From the NCBI GenBank assembly GCA_947034895.1, contig OX344762.1, forward strand, positions 42,946,760 through 43,010,759: 64,000 nt of DNA, read 5' to 3'. The DNA comes from Rhytidiadelphus loreus (Eukaryota > Streptophyta > Bryopsida > Hypnales > Hylocomiaceae). How positions within the stretch are numbered: the first letter of the stretch is position 1; every line of letters starts with the position of its first letter. The notes beneath the pieces are model-generated. The model did not search any database and had not been told where the DNA came from. It saw only the letters and a list, made by a program, of their open reading frames with translations. The position numbers and the translations under genes were made by a program. Shown in pieces: positions 43,790 to 55,659 of the stretch.

Positions 43790-44545
43790 GGATTTTTTTA
43801 GGGATGCTTGTTTGATCGAGGGGGCTCTTGGAGTGTGAAGCTGTGATCTTATTGAGGCAAGATTATGCTTTTTAGGAATGGTCATTGGTACTATCTTGGC
43901 GATCAAAACGAGGTACATGTTATTTGATTCCATTTTTAATTTGGTCACACTTGAGAATGAGTCCTGTGTTCGAGAGAGTCTCTTTAGAATGACTGTTTGA
44001 TCGAAGGCGCACCCCGGGGTTATGAAATGGTGTTCTCATGGACTGCAAGATGAATCTGTTTGGGCACTTTAAGGAAATCTTACATTGGTACTATCTTGAC
44101 GGTCAAAACGAGGTACACGTATTTGACTCCATTTTGAATTTGATCACGCTTGAGAATTTGGTCTTTATTCGAGAGTATTTTCAGAATGCCTACTTGATCT
44201 AAGGGGGGCCCTGGGGTATGAAAGTGTGATCTCATTGACTGCAAGATGAATCTATTTGCTTGCGCTCTTGAAGGACATCTTCATTGGTACTATATTGACG
44301 GTCATAACGAGGTACCTGCGGTCACCTCCATTTTGAATTCGATCACAGTTGAGAATTATGTCGTTCAAGAGAGTCTTTTCAGGATGCTTTTTGATCAAAG
44401 GGACACCGGGAATTACGAAATGGTGATCTCATGGACTGCAAGATGAATCTATTTGCTTGCGCTCTTGAAGGACATCTTCATTGGTACTATATTGACGGTC
44501 AAAACGAGGTACCTGTATTTGACTCCATTTTGAATTTGAGGCTTG
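43790..44545 (+). repeat. four tandem repeats of about 199 bp downstream of TMEM18
   Basis: The motif CATTGGTACTAT recurs at 43,883, 44,083, 44,282 and 44,479, each followed by CAAAACGAGGTAC and TGACTCCATTTTGAATT-like sequence. The last two units are nearly identical and the first is most diverged. The array begins at or just after the stop codon, so it probably lies in the 3' UTR. Short open frames in it (MNLFACALEGHLHWYYIDG) exist because of the repetition. Confidence 0.85.
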
Positions 44546-44549
44546 TTGC

Positions 44550-47500
44550 ATCTTTGGGAGTGATCTCCCCTTTTTTATCCTTCTCTACAGTTCTTCTGTT
44601 CCGCGCTGCTGGATCTGTCTATGGTGATTTTCGTTATGATGGAAGCCAGAGACGTAGGGGGGTGTCAGTGTGCGAGCTTTCAGTTCCGAAGCTAGAGCTG
44701 GTTTTGTTACGAGAACTAAACTTTTAAATAGGGCAAGTATTTTGAAGACAAGATTTGGGGGCCAGAATTATGCGGGACCAAATTTGGGAAGAAATAGTGA
44801 AACCGTGCAGTCTGAATTGTGAACTATGACACTTGTTATTCTAAAACCTCATCCATTTTTTCTTAGCACAAGAAATGGAGTGTGAGGTGACAGGTTTTGC
44901 TTCATTTTTCACGCAGACTTCTTCATCTCCCATTCTGTCTCCAATGCTTGCTGAATTGGTTTTCAGCCAGCTTGTTAGAAGGCTGTGGGCTTTGAAGAGA
45001 GGCCGTGTTTCCCATTCAAGGAATGGCGGAAGTGGGGAGCGCACAACTATGATTCCCCTCTTGATAAAACTAGCAAAAACTAGTGGGTGATGAGAACACC
45101 CAGCGGTTCTCGTTTGAAAAGAGGATAATATTTTTAATTGATCTCGCAATCCATGTGGTGAAAGCTTCCAACAAAAGATTCTACACATTGCCGTTGTCAT
45201 TCCACACTTTTGTATGATAGAATTTGAAAGAAAAATCATATACCGTCTTTGCTCAAATTATTAAAAAAATGGCAGTTTTTGCACATTTTCTTGGGGAAAT
45301 ATGCCTGCATTCCTGTAGGGGTTCAAAGAGGACCTCCTATGGGTCCTCCCACTCAGTATTTTACCTCCTAAATCTGCACAATTTCAAACTCACTGAAGAG
45401 CTATGTAAGTTAACCCTAAATGGATGTTGCTGACACTTAACAGTGTTCAATGGATGACAAAGAATCTTTTTATGTAGGACAAAAGTGTACATGTTCACGT
45501 CTTGTATAGTAGTTTGACCTCCAATGAGTGTTATTGGGGTTTTTTAAGTAAATGATTCATGTGGTATGAAAAAGGATGATTTTTACAGTGACCAACCTTG
45601 CTTTTCATGGATTAATATGATAGGAGCTTAGTTCTCCTAGCTTTAGGGACCTTCATGATAGGCTTCTTTCTAACCTTGACCATCTAATCTTGAAGAATTC
45701 AAAGCTAGAATTGCATGTGGTCCATGCCCAATGAGACATACTTTTTACATGGGCCTTCTTTTTTCAACATAGTGAATGTGGGTGTCTCTTTTGACCCCAT
45801 ATCTATATTTTTTTTGACCATGTCAAATTGTAATTGATATAGAATTAACAACTATATTCCACACATGTATTTGTATGTTGTATTGTATTAATATTGCATA
45901 TAATGTATTTGTATTTCATATGTCATATACATGTGTTCCATATGTGTTGTGTATGTGTTCTATATATTATATTGATATCAAAAAAAAATTGGTTTTGGTT
46001 TTGGTTTCTCTTTGGAGGGGCCAAATCAAGTGTTCTATTTTTTTTGGTGGTGGTGGTTAATTAATTGATAAGATTTGTATATGTCCCTTTCCAGGGCATA
46101 GTCATTACAATGTGCAAAGCAACTAGGATATTTTGTTGTTCATCAACATCAAAAGTCCACATGATTTGTGAGTACTAGTTGTATTTTTGTACTCTATAAG
46201 GGAGTTTGGACATATTCTTACGTATGTTCTAAAAATTGCCCCTATAATTAAACCATTAATTAATTGTTAGTACAAGAATGAAAAATTGTTAAGTGATGAA
46301 TTGGTGCCAATTTTGGATTATTGTTGTAGAGTTTTATAAGTGTTTTGGGAGTGAGTTTGATTTGGAAGTCAACAAAATTTGAGTGCAAATAATGTGGAGG
46401 TTTGAGTGGTGGAACACTTTGTACCATCCTACACATACCGGATTGTTCTACTTTAAGGTTTGTATACCTTCATTTTGGAATGCCGTTTGTACCATTCATG
46501 GACAACTTCTGAAACAGTTTAATGATAGTACCTATGGCCTTCAACACCACCTTACTACTACAAACTTTAGAAAATCATACCGAATTCAATTTAAGTTCAA
46601 AATTTACAAATCAAATTGTGATGGCTTTTTTTCCCTCTCTTCTTTCCTCAAAAATTTGTTAGTAAAATGATTGGATCAACACAAAAGAGATCCTAAGCCA
46701 AAATGCTCTTAAATGGGTGGGTTATGCATCTCCCTATTCCCTTCTCACATGATAGTCTTTACAAATGTGCATGGCAACTACAATATTTACAACTCATCAA
46801 CATCAAAAGTCGACACTATTTGTAAGTGCTTGTTGCACTCTATAGTATTTTAGTGGGTGGAGACTTTTCTTCCATTTTGATGGGTGTGTAGCAAAGTGCC
46901 CTTGAATGTCTGAAATTGGCATACCATTCAATAGTAAGTCCATTGAATCACATACACAACATTCAAAGTTTGCCCGTATGTTGTTAGATGAAGGACGTTA
47001 AGTTGTGTAGGTTTATGTCCTGCTTGATTATTAGCTATTGGGTCGGTCAATTGATGCACATTTGATAATCCCGTAGGTGCATAAAATACTCCACAGAGAT
47101 CATCATTCAGGAGGATTCCTGAAATCTCATGGTCCTGTGCTACTACGTATGTGGACTGTCCTCAGCCTTGCCCGTCACCGTAGATTACAACCACATGTAC
47201 GCGGGTTGAAAGGAAAACAAAAAAAATTGCAAACACCAACACCCACCGTAAGACCAAGGCCTTTTTTTCCTTTTTTTTTAATAAAGTGCCAAAGAGGCTG
47301 TGTAAAATGTTATTTTGGTGTTCCAAATTTTGATACTCATCCACATATTGGATAGAAAATATCACATATCCAGAATTATGTTTTTCACCCAAAATCTAGC
47401 GGTTTCATCTGGGATTTTTTTAGGGTGAAATTTTTTCTAGCGAAAAAAACTTCATCATTCTTCATCATTTTCTTTTTGCCGAATTATTTTTTTGTAGTGC

Positions 47501-47930
47501 AATCTGGCACTAGAAAGCCCCCAAAAGAAAGCCCTGCATGGGACCAATAGATGAGCAAGTCTTTGTACGGATCTGTACAGTACCTTACAAGTGTACAAAA
47601 CAGCAAACACCTGACTGAGTGAGGCAAGCAAGGCGGAAAAAAACAAAACTGAAAATTGAATTAAAAAAAGATTCGTGACGTGTAGCAATTGCTCATCTAT
47701 GGCCGCCCAGGCATTTTGATTGATTATCATTCATCTTCCAGCGATTCAGCAAAAAACTAAAGTCGGAGATTTTTTTTTGTCACCTTGGAGAATTGAATTG
47801 CTTGGTGAGTCCCTTAGCTTGAACGTTTCTCACGCGCACATCTTTATCTTTATCTTCCATGTAACTACATGAGAAGTAACCCAAAAAAAAGTCACTTTCA
47901 CGAAAAAGCGTAACATAACTGGAGTTGATG
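44550..47930. other. AT-rich intergenic, no gene seen
   Basis: Open frames are short, mutually overlapping and without family resemblance. Stretches near 46,130-46,160 and 46,790-46,810 (CAACATCAAAAGTC.ACA) are diverged direct repeats. The rest is low-complexity T- and A-rich DNA. Confidence 0.5.
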
Positions 47931-48210
47931 GTTTATTGGATGCTGAGCTCAATATATTGCGCATTCATCAAAAATTTGGGGGAAAAAAAAATTACAGTTT
48001 TTTCTGTTTTTTCCGTTTGGGATCGAGGGAAGGCATGATGATAGCCAAGCTGATTTTTTTTTTGGACGGGACAAGGATCATCATGGATGTGGAAATTGTA
48101 AGAAATTGTATATCCAAGAAAGACAGAAGCTGAAAGCATTGGATTGACGGGGCACATCGAGTTTACTTCACGCCACAAATATACCTTGTGGCTGTCATTT
48201 TTCCATGCTT

Positions 48211-48334
48211 GGAAGCCTTCTTCATTACACGTGGACGAGAAGAATTCAAAGCGTTGGCGTACATAATCATATTGGAAGCCTTCTTCATTACACGTGGACG
48301 AGAAGAATTCAAAGCGTAGGCGTACATAATCATA
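48211..48334 (-). repeat. 63-bp tandem duplication inside a short open frame
   Basis: Two adjacent units, 48,211-48,273 and 48,274-48,334, differ at only a couple of bases. They lie in a minus-strand open frame (48,367-47,933) where they encode YDYVR.RFEFFSSTCNEEGF twice. The frame has an ATG but no recognisable family, and its remaining sequence looks like chance, so I do not call a gene. Confidence 0.75.
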
Positions 48335-48993
48335 ACTTTGATTTATAGAGTTTGGGATTTTTTTCAATCAATGGACATTTGTCTCGTGTGCATATATATA
48401 CAAGGTAACTACCTAAATAAAATCGATTTAGAGCATTATTAAACTAAATTTTTATTGAATCTTGTCGGGAGTCAAAAGGAGATTTGAGATTCTTTCTGGG
48501 ATTCTTTTCACACTTTTTTTTAGGACATAACTAAAATGTTCATACAAAGTGGGCCCTACAAGGTGAATTTATCCCTTGGAAAAAACCTTGGAATTTTTTA
48601 TTTGCCCCCCATGAAAAAATTTGGAAATTTGGAATTAATATTTGGAATCAAAGATCCCATATTAGCCAGGGTAGGTGAAAAATACATAACTAACCAAGTA
48701 CAAAATAGGAGACAATTTTTTTACAATCATCTTAACAAAACATGGAATTCACTTTGCATGGCCTACTCTGTTTGAACACTTTAACGTCTTGCCTTTTTTA
48801 GCAACAAGAAAAATTTACGCACTGTCCACCTGATGTTAGTGTCCCACCTTGTCAGTGACGTTGGCGAGGCTCAACTGAATTTTGCACAGTGAATTTGAGT
48901 TTTGAATTTTTAGGATTTAAGGTGAAATTTAAATTTTGCATGACAAATGCCGGCACTCACCTTGATATGCCAGCACCCGCCTTGATGTGCAGG

Positions 48994-49140
48994 TGCCATT
49001 GCCGAAGCATTAGGGAGGGGGAGAGACGTGCGGATGCCATTGCCGAAGCAGGAGGGAGGGGGAGAGACCTTGCGGATGCCATTGCCGGAGTAGGAGGGAG
49101 GGGGAGAGACGTGTGGATGCCATTGCCGGAGTAGGAGTGC
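48994..49140 (+). repeat. G-rich minisatellite, four units of 41-42 bp
   Basis: TGCCATTGCCG recurs at 48,994, 49,035, 49,077 and 49,118. Between the units lies GGAGGGAGGGGGAGAGA, a purine-rich G-tract on the + strand that could form a G-quadruplex. It directly precedes the kinesin-7 relic. Confidence 0.8.
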
Positions 49141-49192
49141 ATGAGGAGCTAGAAATTGTCGTAGAAAATTGTGGTTGGAGTGGATAGGTAAC

Positions 49193-49840
49193 ATGGAGAA
49201 AATGTTTGTAAGTATAAGAGTTCGGCCTTTGAGTAAAGTGGAAGCAATTGAAGACACATCGTGGAAACTTAGTTTAAATTCTATTTCTCTTTGGAATTCT
49301 GGAGCACCTATTCCTGGCCAGTCATACATCTTTGGTACACATTTCTCTCTTACAATCGTGACCTCTTGTGCAAGATCTTTCAATTCTTATTGCCTTGAAG
49401 AAAGTCAGGAGGTTCTCATAAATATCTTCGTATACGAGACTTTACATGAGGCCTCTACAGCATAGGTTTCTATCTTGCTGTTCGGAGTCTTGCCCCACAC
49501 ATTCATTTCCTATAAACTAGGGTTGTGTGCTTCCAGATTTGTGTCTGAGTCTATAGCTCCTTGGTTCCTTGGTAGTCTGTTCACAGGATTTTACACGGAA
49601 CGCAAGGCTTTGATTGCAGGAATTTGCCTAATATTGTGATGTTGCAAACAGAGTGTTTTACCCGAAGTCATCAACCTTGGAAATCTTTGAAACTCATACC
49701 AAGGATATCATCGCATCAGCTGTCTCTGGGTTCAATGGTTTGTTTCTTTTTACCCGTGTTTCAATTTTAGTACTTCCTCATGCTTTGGCTTGCCTTTAGC
49801 CAATAGTACCGATATATGCATTGGACTAGTGCCTGAAAAG
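49193..49840 (+). pseudogene. kinesin-7 (CENP-E-like) motor-domain fragment, decayed
   Basis: An ATG at 49,193 opens MEKMFVSIRVRPLSKVEA ... SWKLSLNSISLWNSG ... SYIF, the start of a kinesin-7 motor (strand beta1 and the first loop). A second exon-like stretch (about 49,653-49,737) reads YPKSSTLEIFETHTKDIIAS followed by AVSGFN, the following conserved block. Where the next exon should give the nucleotide-binding P-loop (GQTSSGKT), about 49,772-49,830, only a degenerate trace remains with stops and indels. Nothing of the remaining motor or stalk follows in the next several kb. It is probably a truncated duplicate of an active kinesin gene elsewhere. Confidence 0.65.
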
Positions 49841-51117
49841 CAAGTGTCATTTAGAAGGCTGCTCGGACGAGGCTCAATTTGGGCACATTAATAGTGCTTG
49901 TAATCTCAGTCTTGGTCTTCTGCATCCCAGGCTTATTACAATTTATGAAAGTCCTCAAGGTAGTCAACTGGCCGTTTTAAAATATTAGATATATTTCTAA
50001 AGGCAACAAAATAATATTATAGTAACAAAGAGATTAGACTTTGGTAGCTAATAGAGGAATTAATTTGAAAATTTTGTTACTATTTGAAATTAGAATGATT
50101 AGAATCAATATTTCCACAATAATTCTATAGTGTAGAGTCTAGACAATCCATATACTAAATACTTTAAAAACATTAATGCAAATAATTTTGAAATCAACAG
50201 TCATTTAGTACTTAAATATTGTTTATATATTTGTATCTATTAAAGAACTGAGACAATACTATGATACAGCAACTACGATATAGTTATAAATATTTTGATT
50301 TATATTGTCTAATGGCCATTTGATGACTTTCACTTTGTAAATATAAGAAGAGGTGAAATCAAATTAATAATAATAACTTCAAATTTAGCAATTTATTGAA
50401 GATTAATCAGGATTGGATAAATTTTCTCAATAAATTGTTGTGTAAAATATTATAACCATCGAAGAATAAGAAATATTTAGTGTATGCAAAACAAGGATTA
50501 AAATTAAGGATTATTAGGTGTAGAAATTGATAATCTATTGTTCAATATTAGATTTTCTTTTGGGAAATTCATTGGCCTTGAAATCAAATAATGTAGTGAG
50601 TGCAATAAACGTAGAATGTCACTAATGTATAGTGTCTCAACAAAAGTTATATTCCCATGAAGCTTATCAGTTTTTCTATCTTCAAAAAAAAATTCAAAAA
50701 ATCAGGTTAAAATTTCAGCCCGTAAATACCTGCCCAAAATCCCATTTGTCCCCCGAAGGGACAATGGTCCTTTAGAGGTTAAATACCATCTTTTCAAACT
50801 CAATCTTATACAATTCTTACACTCATTAGAAAAAATTTGAACCTTCAAAGAGCCCCTCAAGAATTGACAAGCAAAGATATTTATTAAAGGCTAGAGACTA
50901 TAGCTTGAGTGAGTACACAAATATGTACAAAATTTTTATTGCTACTTTGTATGAATTTCATCAACTATGGCTATGAATTTCTCAAAATAAAGAATTGACT
51001 TATAGTACCAAAGACTTGAATGACCTAATGTCTTTTTGTCCATTTAAGAGGCATTTCATTGTACAAACATCATGATCCATGATCTTTTTAGAATAAAGAA
51101 TTCATTCATTGTACAAG
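49840..51117. other. AT-rich intergenic, no gene seen
   Basis: Very AT-rich, with stops in all frames. A short segment (50,710-50,790) resembles 53,740-53,835 and the extra segment at 32,511-32,560 (GACCATTGTCCC-type motif), suggesting dispersed repeat pieces. Confidence 0.5.
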
Positions 51118-51340
51118 CACTACAAGAGAAAGGGGTGTTTTAAGTATAGTCCTAGAGATAAGATATTAAGTAATGACCTTTATATTGAGCTTTATGTAGA
51201 TTTTTAGTAAAAAATTTATTGAAAATATGTGTACTTTCAATAAATTTTTACTAAAAATCTACTTAAAGGTCATTACTTAATATCTTATCTCTAGGACTAT
51301 ACTTAAAAACACACTTAAAACACCCCTTTCTCTTGTAGTG
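51118..51340. mobile_element. foldback CACTA-type MITE (223 bp)
   Basis: It begins CACTACAAGAGAAAGGGGTG and ends with the reverse complement. Almost the whole element is a palindrome, with arms of about 95 bp around a short centre. AAG flanks both ends, the 3-bp target duplication expected of the CACTA superfamily. It has no coding capacity. A near-copy lies at 54,467-54,694. Confidence 0.85.
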
Positions 51341-51899
51341 AAGAGACTCAAATGACAAGAAGTACGTAATGTCTCGTTATCCAATAAGAATCATTTCATT
51401 GTACGTGGAAACATCATAAGCCATTAGTACTTAGTTGCACCAAATTTGTCCTTTTCCATATAAATTATAAAATATTCCCTCAATGCACTTAAGATTTGAA
51501 TGACAAGAAGTACCTAATGTCTCATTGTCCAATAAAAGGCATGCAATTTTGTAAACATCATCATGTCAAAAATGGGTGAAAATTGGGGAAAAATATCATT
51601 CCTTCTTTGACAAAGATGCATTTGAATCCAATTAAGGTCTCCAATCAAGACCATTCTTTGAGGGCCCAAATTTCTTCTAATGATTGCTTTCTCAATTAAA
51701 CATATCATATTTCAATTTCAAACAACCAAAATCCTATTTTTGTTGATTTAAAAAATTAAATTTCATGATTTCACATAATAATTGATTGAAAAGAAATAGT
51801 GATGAATTTTCAAAATTCAATTGTATGCACATGTTGAAAACATCCATTATTACAAGCATTAGCATATCTTTCCACATAGATTAAATCTCAAAAAAGTTT

Positions 51900-52712
51900 C
51901 AAAATTCACTTTTTAGAGAGTTCAAAGCCAAAGAGGTGGATGCCTAACCTTTGTAAAATACATATATTTAACCCTTAAATATACTTTCACTATACTTTCA
52001 CCAAAAACGCTCCAAAACTGCCATTTCTAGTACAAGTACCAAAATTTTGAATTTTTTTTTTTGACATATCCAACCATAGGATATGGTTGTATTATATAGT
52101 ATCAAAAACATGTGGTAAAAATTTCAGACATTTCCACTAGGTGGATTGCAAGATATAAGCATTCAAATTAACTAAAATCATTTTTTTGACCCTACGAAAA
52201 TTAGGGCAGCTGCACTTCACAAGCTCACATTTCTATGAAAAAATGACCTAAATGGTGGTGCTTGTTTTCCTAGACAAGTTGGCCACATGCTTCAAAAATT
52301 TCAGATCATTTGGAATAGTACAACATATAGGAAAAAAATAGTAAGTAGGTAGTAGTAGAGAATGATTAAAAATACTAAATTATTTACAATTTAAATATGG
52401 AATTGAAAATTTCCAATCCCAATGGTCGAAATTTCGTAATAATGTATATACATCCTAAGATTTTATTTTTTTCCAAAAATATTGAAAATTGGGTAAAATA
52501 AAGGATTTCAAAATTTATTTTAGAGTAAGAAATCCAAAACTGCCCGCAAACAAAAAATCCTCATAACTTTTGACTTATTGATCAAAATGGAATGATTCAA
52601 AGCTTTTCGTGTAAATAAAACTCTAGAAAATGAATTCCAAATTTTTATTTTTGAAAAAAGTTTTTTTTTCTGATCTGCCCAAACTGCCTAGTTACAAAAA
52701 AAAGTAACATAT
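51900..52712 (-). repeat. dispersed repeat, inverted relative to 63,160-63,850
   Basis: Segments at about 52,140-52,690 match 63,160-63,760 in reverse complement at perhaps 75-80 percent. Shared words include GGAATGATTCAAAGCTTT versus AAAGCTTTGAATCATTCC and AATGGTCG/CATTGGGATTGG. The 3' continuation resumes at 53,653 after an inserted CACTA element. The family is non-coding as seen here. Confidence 0.6.
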
Positions 52713-53652
52713 CACTAGAAGAAAAACACATCCGGCACAACCAACTACTATGCAACTAGTGCCCTATGCAACTGTCATGCAACTAGTTTCCTCTCTATTT
52801 GCACCAAATCTAATGTAGTTGTTTTGTGTCATTGTTTTACAACATTCATTCATTGTTTTAGTTGTAAAGTAGTCATTCTGTAGTTGCAAAAAAAGACTAG
52901 GAAACAACTAGTGTCCTATGCAACTATTATGCAACTGTAAAATGACCATAGTTGTTTCCTAGTTGTACGCTAGTTGTTTCTTAGTTGCACTCTAGTTGTT
53001 TCCTAGTTGCTTTCAAAGTTCATTCCCATTCGTGTTATATCAATTGACCCATATCAATTGTAAAGAGTACCGTTAGATTGAACATATAAGACTTGTAAGT
53101 TGTTATAGTCTTATGTAATGAATTCTTTTGATAGAATTCTAAGATTTCTATAATTTGTGGGTTTCTACAATTTGTAGATTTTGTATATAAGAATTTTAAA
53201 AATAATTAAAATTCAAGAAATTTTATAATCTAGGAAATCGAATTTTGAAATCTAGGAAGAAGGTAGATCTGAAATTTTGAAATCTAGAAAGAGGGTAGAT
53301 TTGAATTTTTGAAATCTAAAAAAAGGTAGATTTGAAATTCAAAAATCTAAGAAAAAGGTAGTTCTGAAATTCTAAAATCTAGAAAGGAGGTAGATCTGAA
53401 AATTTGAAATCTACAAATCATTGAGATTTATATTTTAAAATTTACAAATCTACAAGTTGCAAACAAGTTGCACACAAGGATGAAGTTCTTTGTATGGTGT
53501 CGGATGACAAAAAGCCTTGCAACTAGACTGCAACTAATGTGACTTGTCCACTGCAACTACGGACTCTACATTGTCACCTAGTTGCAAACGTCCTATGCAA
53601 CTACAAAATGAGTTGCATACTGTAGTTGCAAAACCCTCATTTTCTTCTAGTG
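52713..53652. mobile_element. non-autonomous CACTA element (940 bp)
   Basis: Ends CACTAGAAGAAAA and TTTTCTTCTAGTG are flanked by TAT on both sides (3-bp duplication). Both subterminal regions carry many short repeats built on TAGTTGCA and CAACTAGT, a usual feature of CACTA elements. The middle (53,225-53,410) is a tandem array of a roughly 40-bp unit (GAAATCTAGAAAGAGGGTAG-like). There is no transposase frame. It interrupts the dispersed repeat at 51.9-53.9 kb. Confidence 0.85.
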
Positions 53653-54466
53653 TATTAGGCTATAACTTTTGACTCGTATTTCCAAATGTCATGAAATTTG
53701 GTGCATACAAAAGATCTTCCTTGCCCCCACATTCTATTAAAATTTCAGCCCGACATATGAAAATCTCCGCTTGTAGGTACCTGCCCAAATTTTCTATACA
53801 GACAAAAAACACAGTCTGGTCCTTTAGGGATTAAATATTAAAACAACATTGTACTAAATTTGAATAACCAACTCCAATCAAGCTCCAATATAAAAAAACA
53901 TGACTTACTCACTCCAATCAAGTTTTAAAATTTGAATTATCCACTCCAATCAAGCTCCAATCTACAAAATATGAGTTATTAATATATCCAATCTATTTTT
54001 TGGGAGTCAATCACAGAAACTCGGATAAGCAAACTCTTCATTTACGCCCACTCTTCATTTAGGTTGGAATTTTTTTCTTTCTTCCCAATTCAATCAATCT
54101 TGCCCACATATACAATAGATAGCAAGATAGTGCACCAAACACCACGCCCATCGCTCAATGACCTTTTTCACACAATCATACACATACACATCCTTGCATG
54201 CCACCTCCATCACCTAGCTCACACTCACTCACAACCAATGTTTCTTATTTGGAAGAGTAGAGCCCTATGTCCAAGTCCGAGGATCCAACCCCAACAACGT
54301 CACGATGGAATATTCTAACAATGTCGATGGAATATCATAAAATTCTCAAAAAAGAATGACATCCATGAGGCTACTATAAGTATGTTGAATAGTAGTGATA
54401 CATTTGATTTTCCATTCACAGTTGCCAAAAAATAGTGAAAAAAAAAAGTCCAATTTTTTTTACACA

Positions 54467-54694
54467 CACTACACGAGAAAGGGGGTGTTTTTAAGTGTGT
54501 TTTTAAAGTATAGTCCTAGAGATAAGATATTAAGTAACGACCTTTATGTAGATTTTTAGTAAAAATTTTACCAAAAATTCATGTATTTTCAATAAATTCG
54601 TACTAAAAATCTACATGAAGGTCATTATTTAATATCTCATCTCTAGGACTATACTTAAAAAACACACTTAAAAACACCCCTTTCTCTTGTAGTG
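54467..54694. mobile_element. foldback CACTA-type MITE (228 bp), second copy
   Basis: It has the same family, ends and internal palindrome as 51,118-51,340, with scattered substitutions and a small indel near the left end. Flanking triplets are ACA and AGA, so the target duplication has one mismatch. Confidence 0.8.
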
Positions 54695-54699
54695 AGAAT

Positions 54700-55650
54700 T
54701 TCAGGTTTCGGGTTAGGGCTGTCAGGATTTTGACGCATCACTCATGATGTTACATCGCATCACATCACATCGCGTCGTAAAATCTCCAAGTCATGTCGAA
54801 ATAGACGACTTTGTTGAGGCCCTCTTTACTTTGGGAAACATGTGGAGGGAACAGTCTTAAAACATTTAGTTGTCACTCGAATTACAGTAGATGGTGTGGA
54901 ATATTCCACGCTGTACTCTGAACAATTGTATGCTTCATCAGAGCTAGGTGAACAGGTGGAGGCTCAATATGATGAGCAGGGTGCATGAAGAAAATCAAAC
55001 GCAGTGGGGGCATGAAGGCTCCTAAATGGTTATGTCACGGTAGGTAGGAATCAGCTCAGACTCAGAGCTCCAATCGTTCACAGCAGTTTCTGCTGGCTCC
55101 AAGTTTGACCCGGATTTTGACCCGGATTTCAATTCTGAGAGTGAGAAAAAATGATCATCCAGCTGAAAGCTATGAATCTAGATCGTAGCGCGCACCTCGA
55201 ATCTTGAATTGCTCCACAGTAGGCGGGGCGCGCAACACAAGTACGTACGTAGCGTACGAAAGTGCGGAAGCCGTCCTTCAATTGAGTCCCGGCCTAGCTC
55301 CACAAGTCCCGTAGATCAGTGCCGGGCGAGATGAGTACGTACGTTTTGCACTTAGTGAAATCTTTCTGCTGGAGGGACAGTTCGTGGGCCCGATCGATTT
55401 GGGGATTGAACCGATTTGTGAAGCTAAACGCAACACCTTAGCCAAATTCATTGACAGAAGTTTAGCTAGCTAGTAGCATCCTACCTACCTGCCTGCAGCT
55501 AGCTAGTAATAGAGTACTTTTCAATTAGTATGTATGTATATCAGAGTGATTTCCGGCACTGGGTAGCTAGACTGTGAAACATTGTTTGTTGAATTGTTTC
55601 CACACATATCCGGCACTGCTTTATGTATATTCGGAGCCCAAGAATCGCGG
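54700..55650. other. intergenic upstream of SAUR, no gene seen
   Basis: It contains short palindromic words (ACGTACGTAC, GCTAGCTAGC) and diverged direct repeats but no coding signal. Confidence 0.45.
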
Positions 55651-55659
55651 CTCAAATCG

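Noticed and set aside
44246..44727. Two repeated open frames (MNLFACALEGHLHWYYIDG) downstream of TMEM18
   Set aside because: They arise from the 199-bp tandem array. The frame is not maintained across all units and the peptide resembles nothing known.
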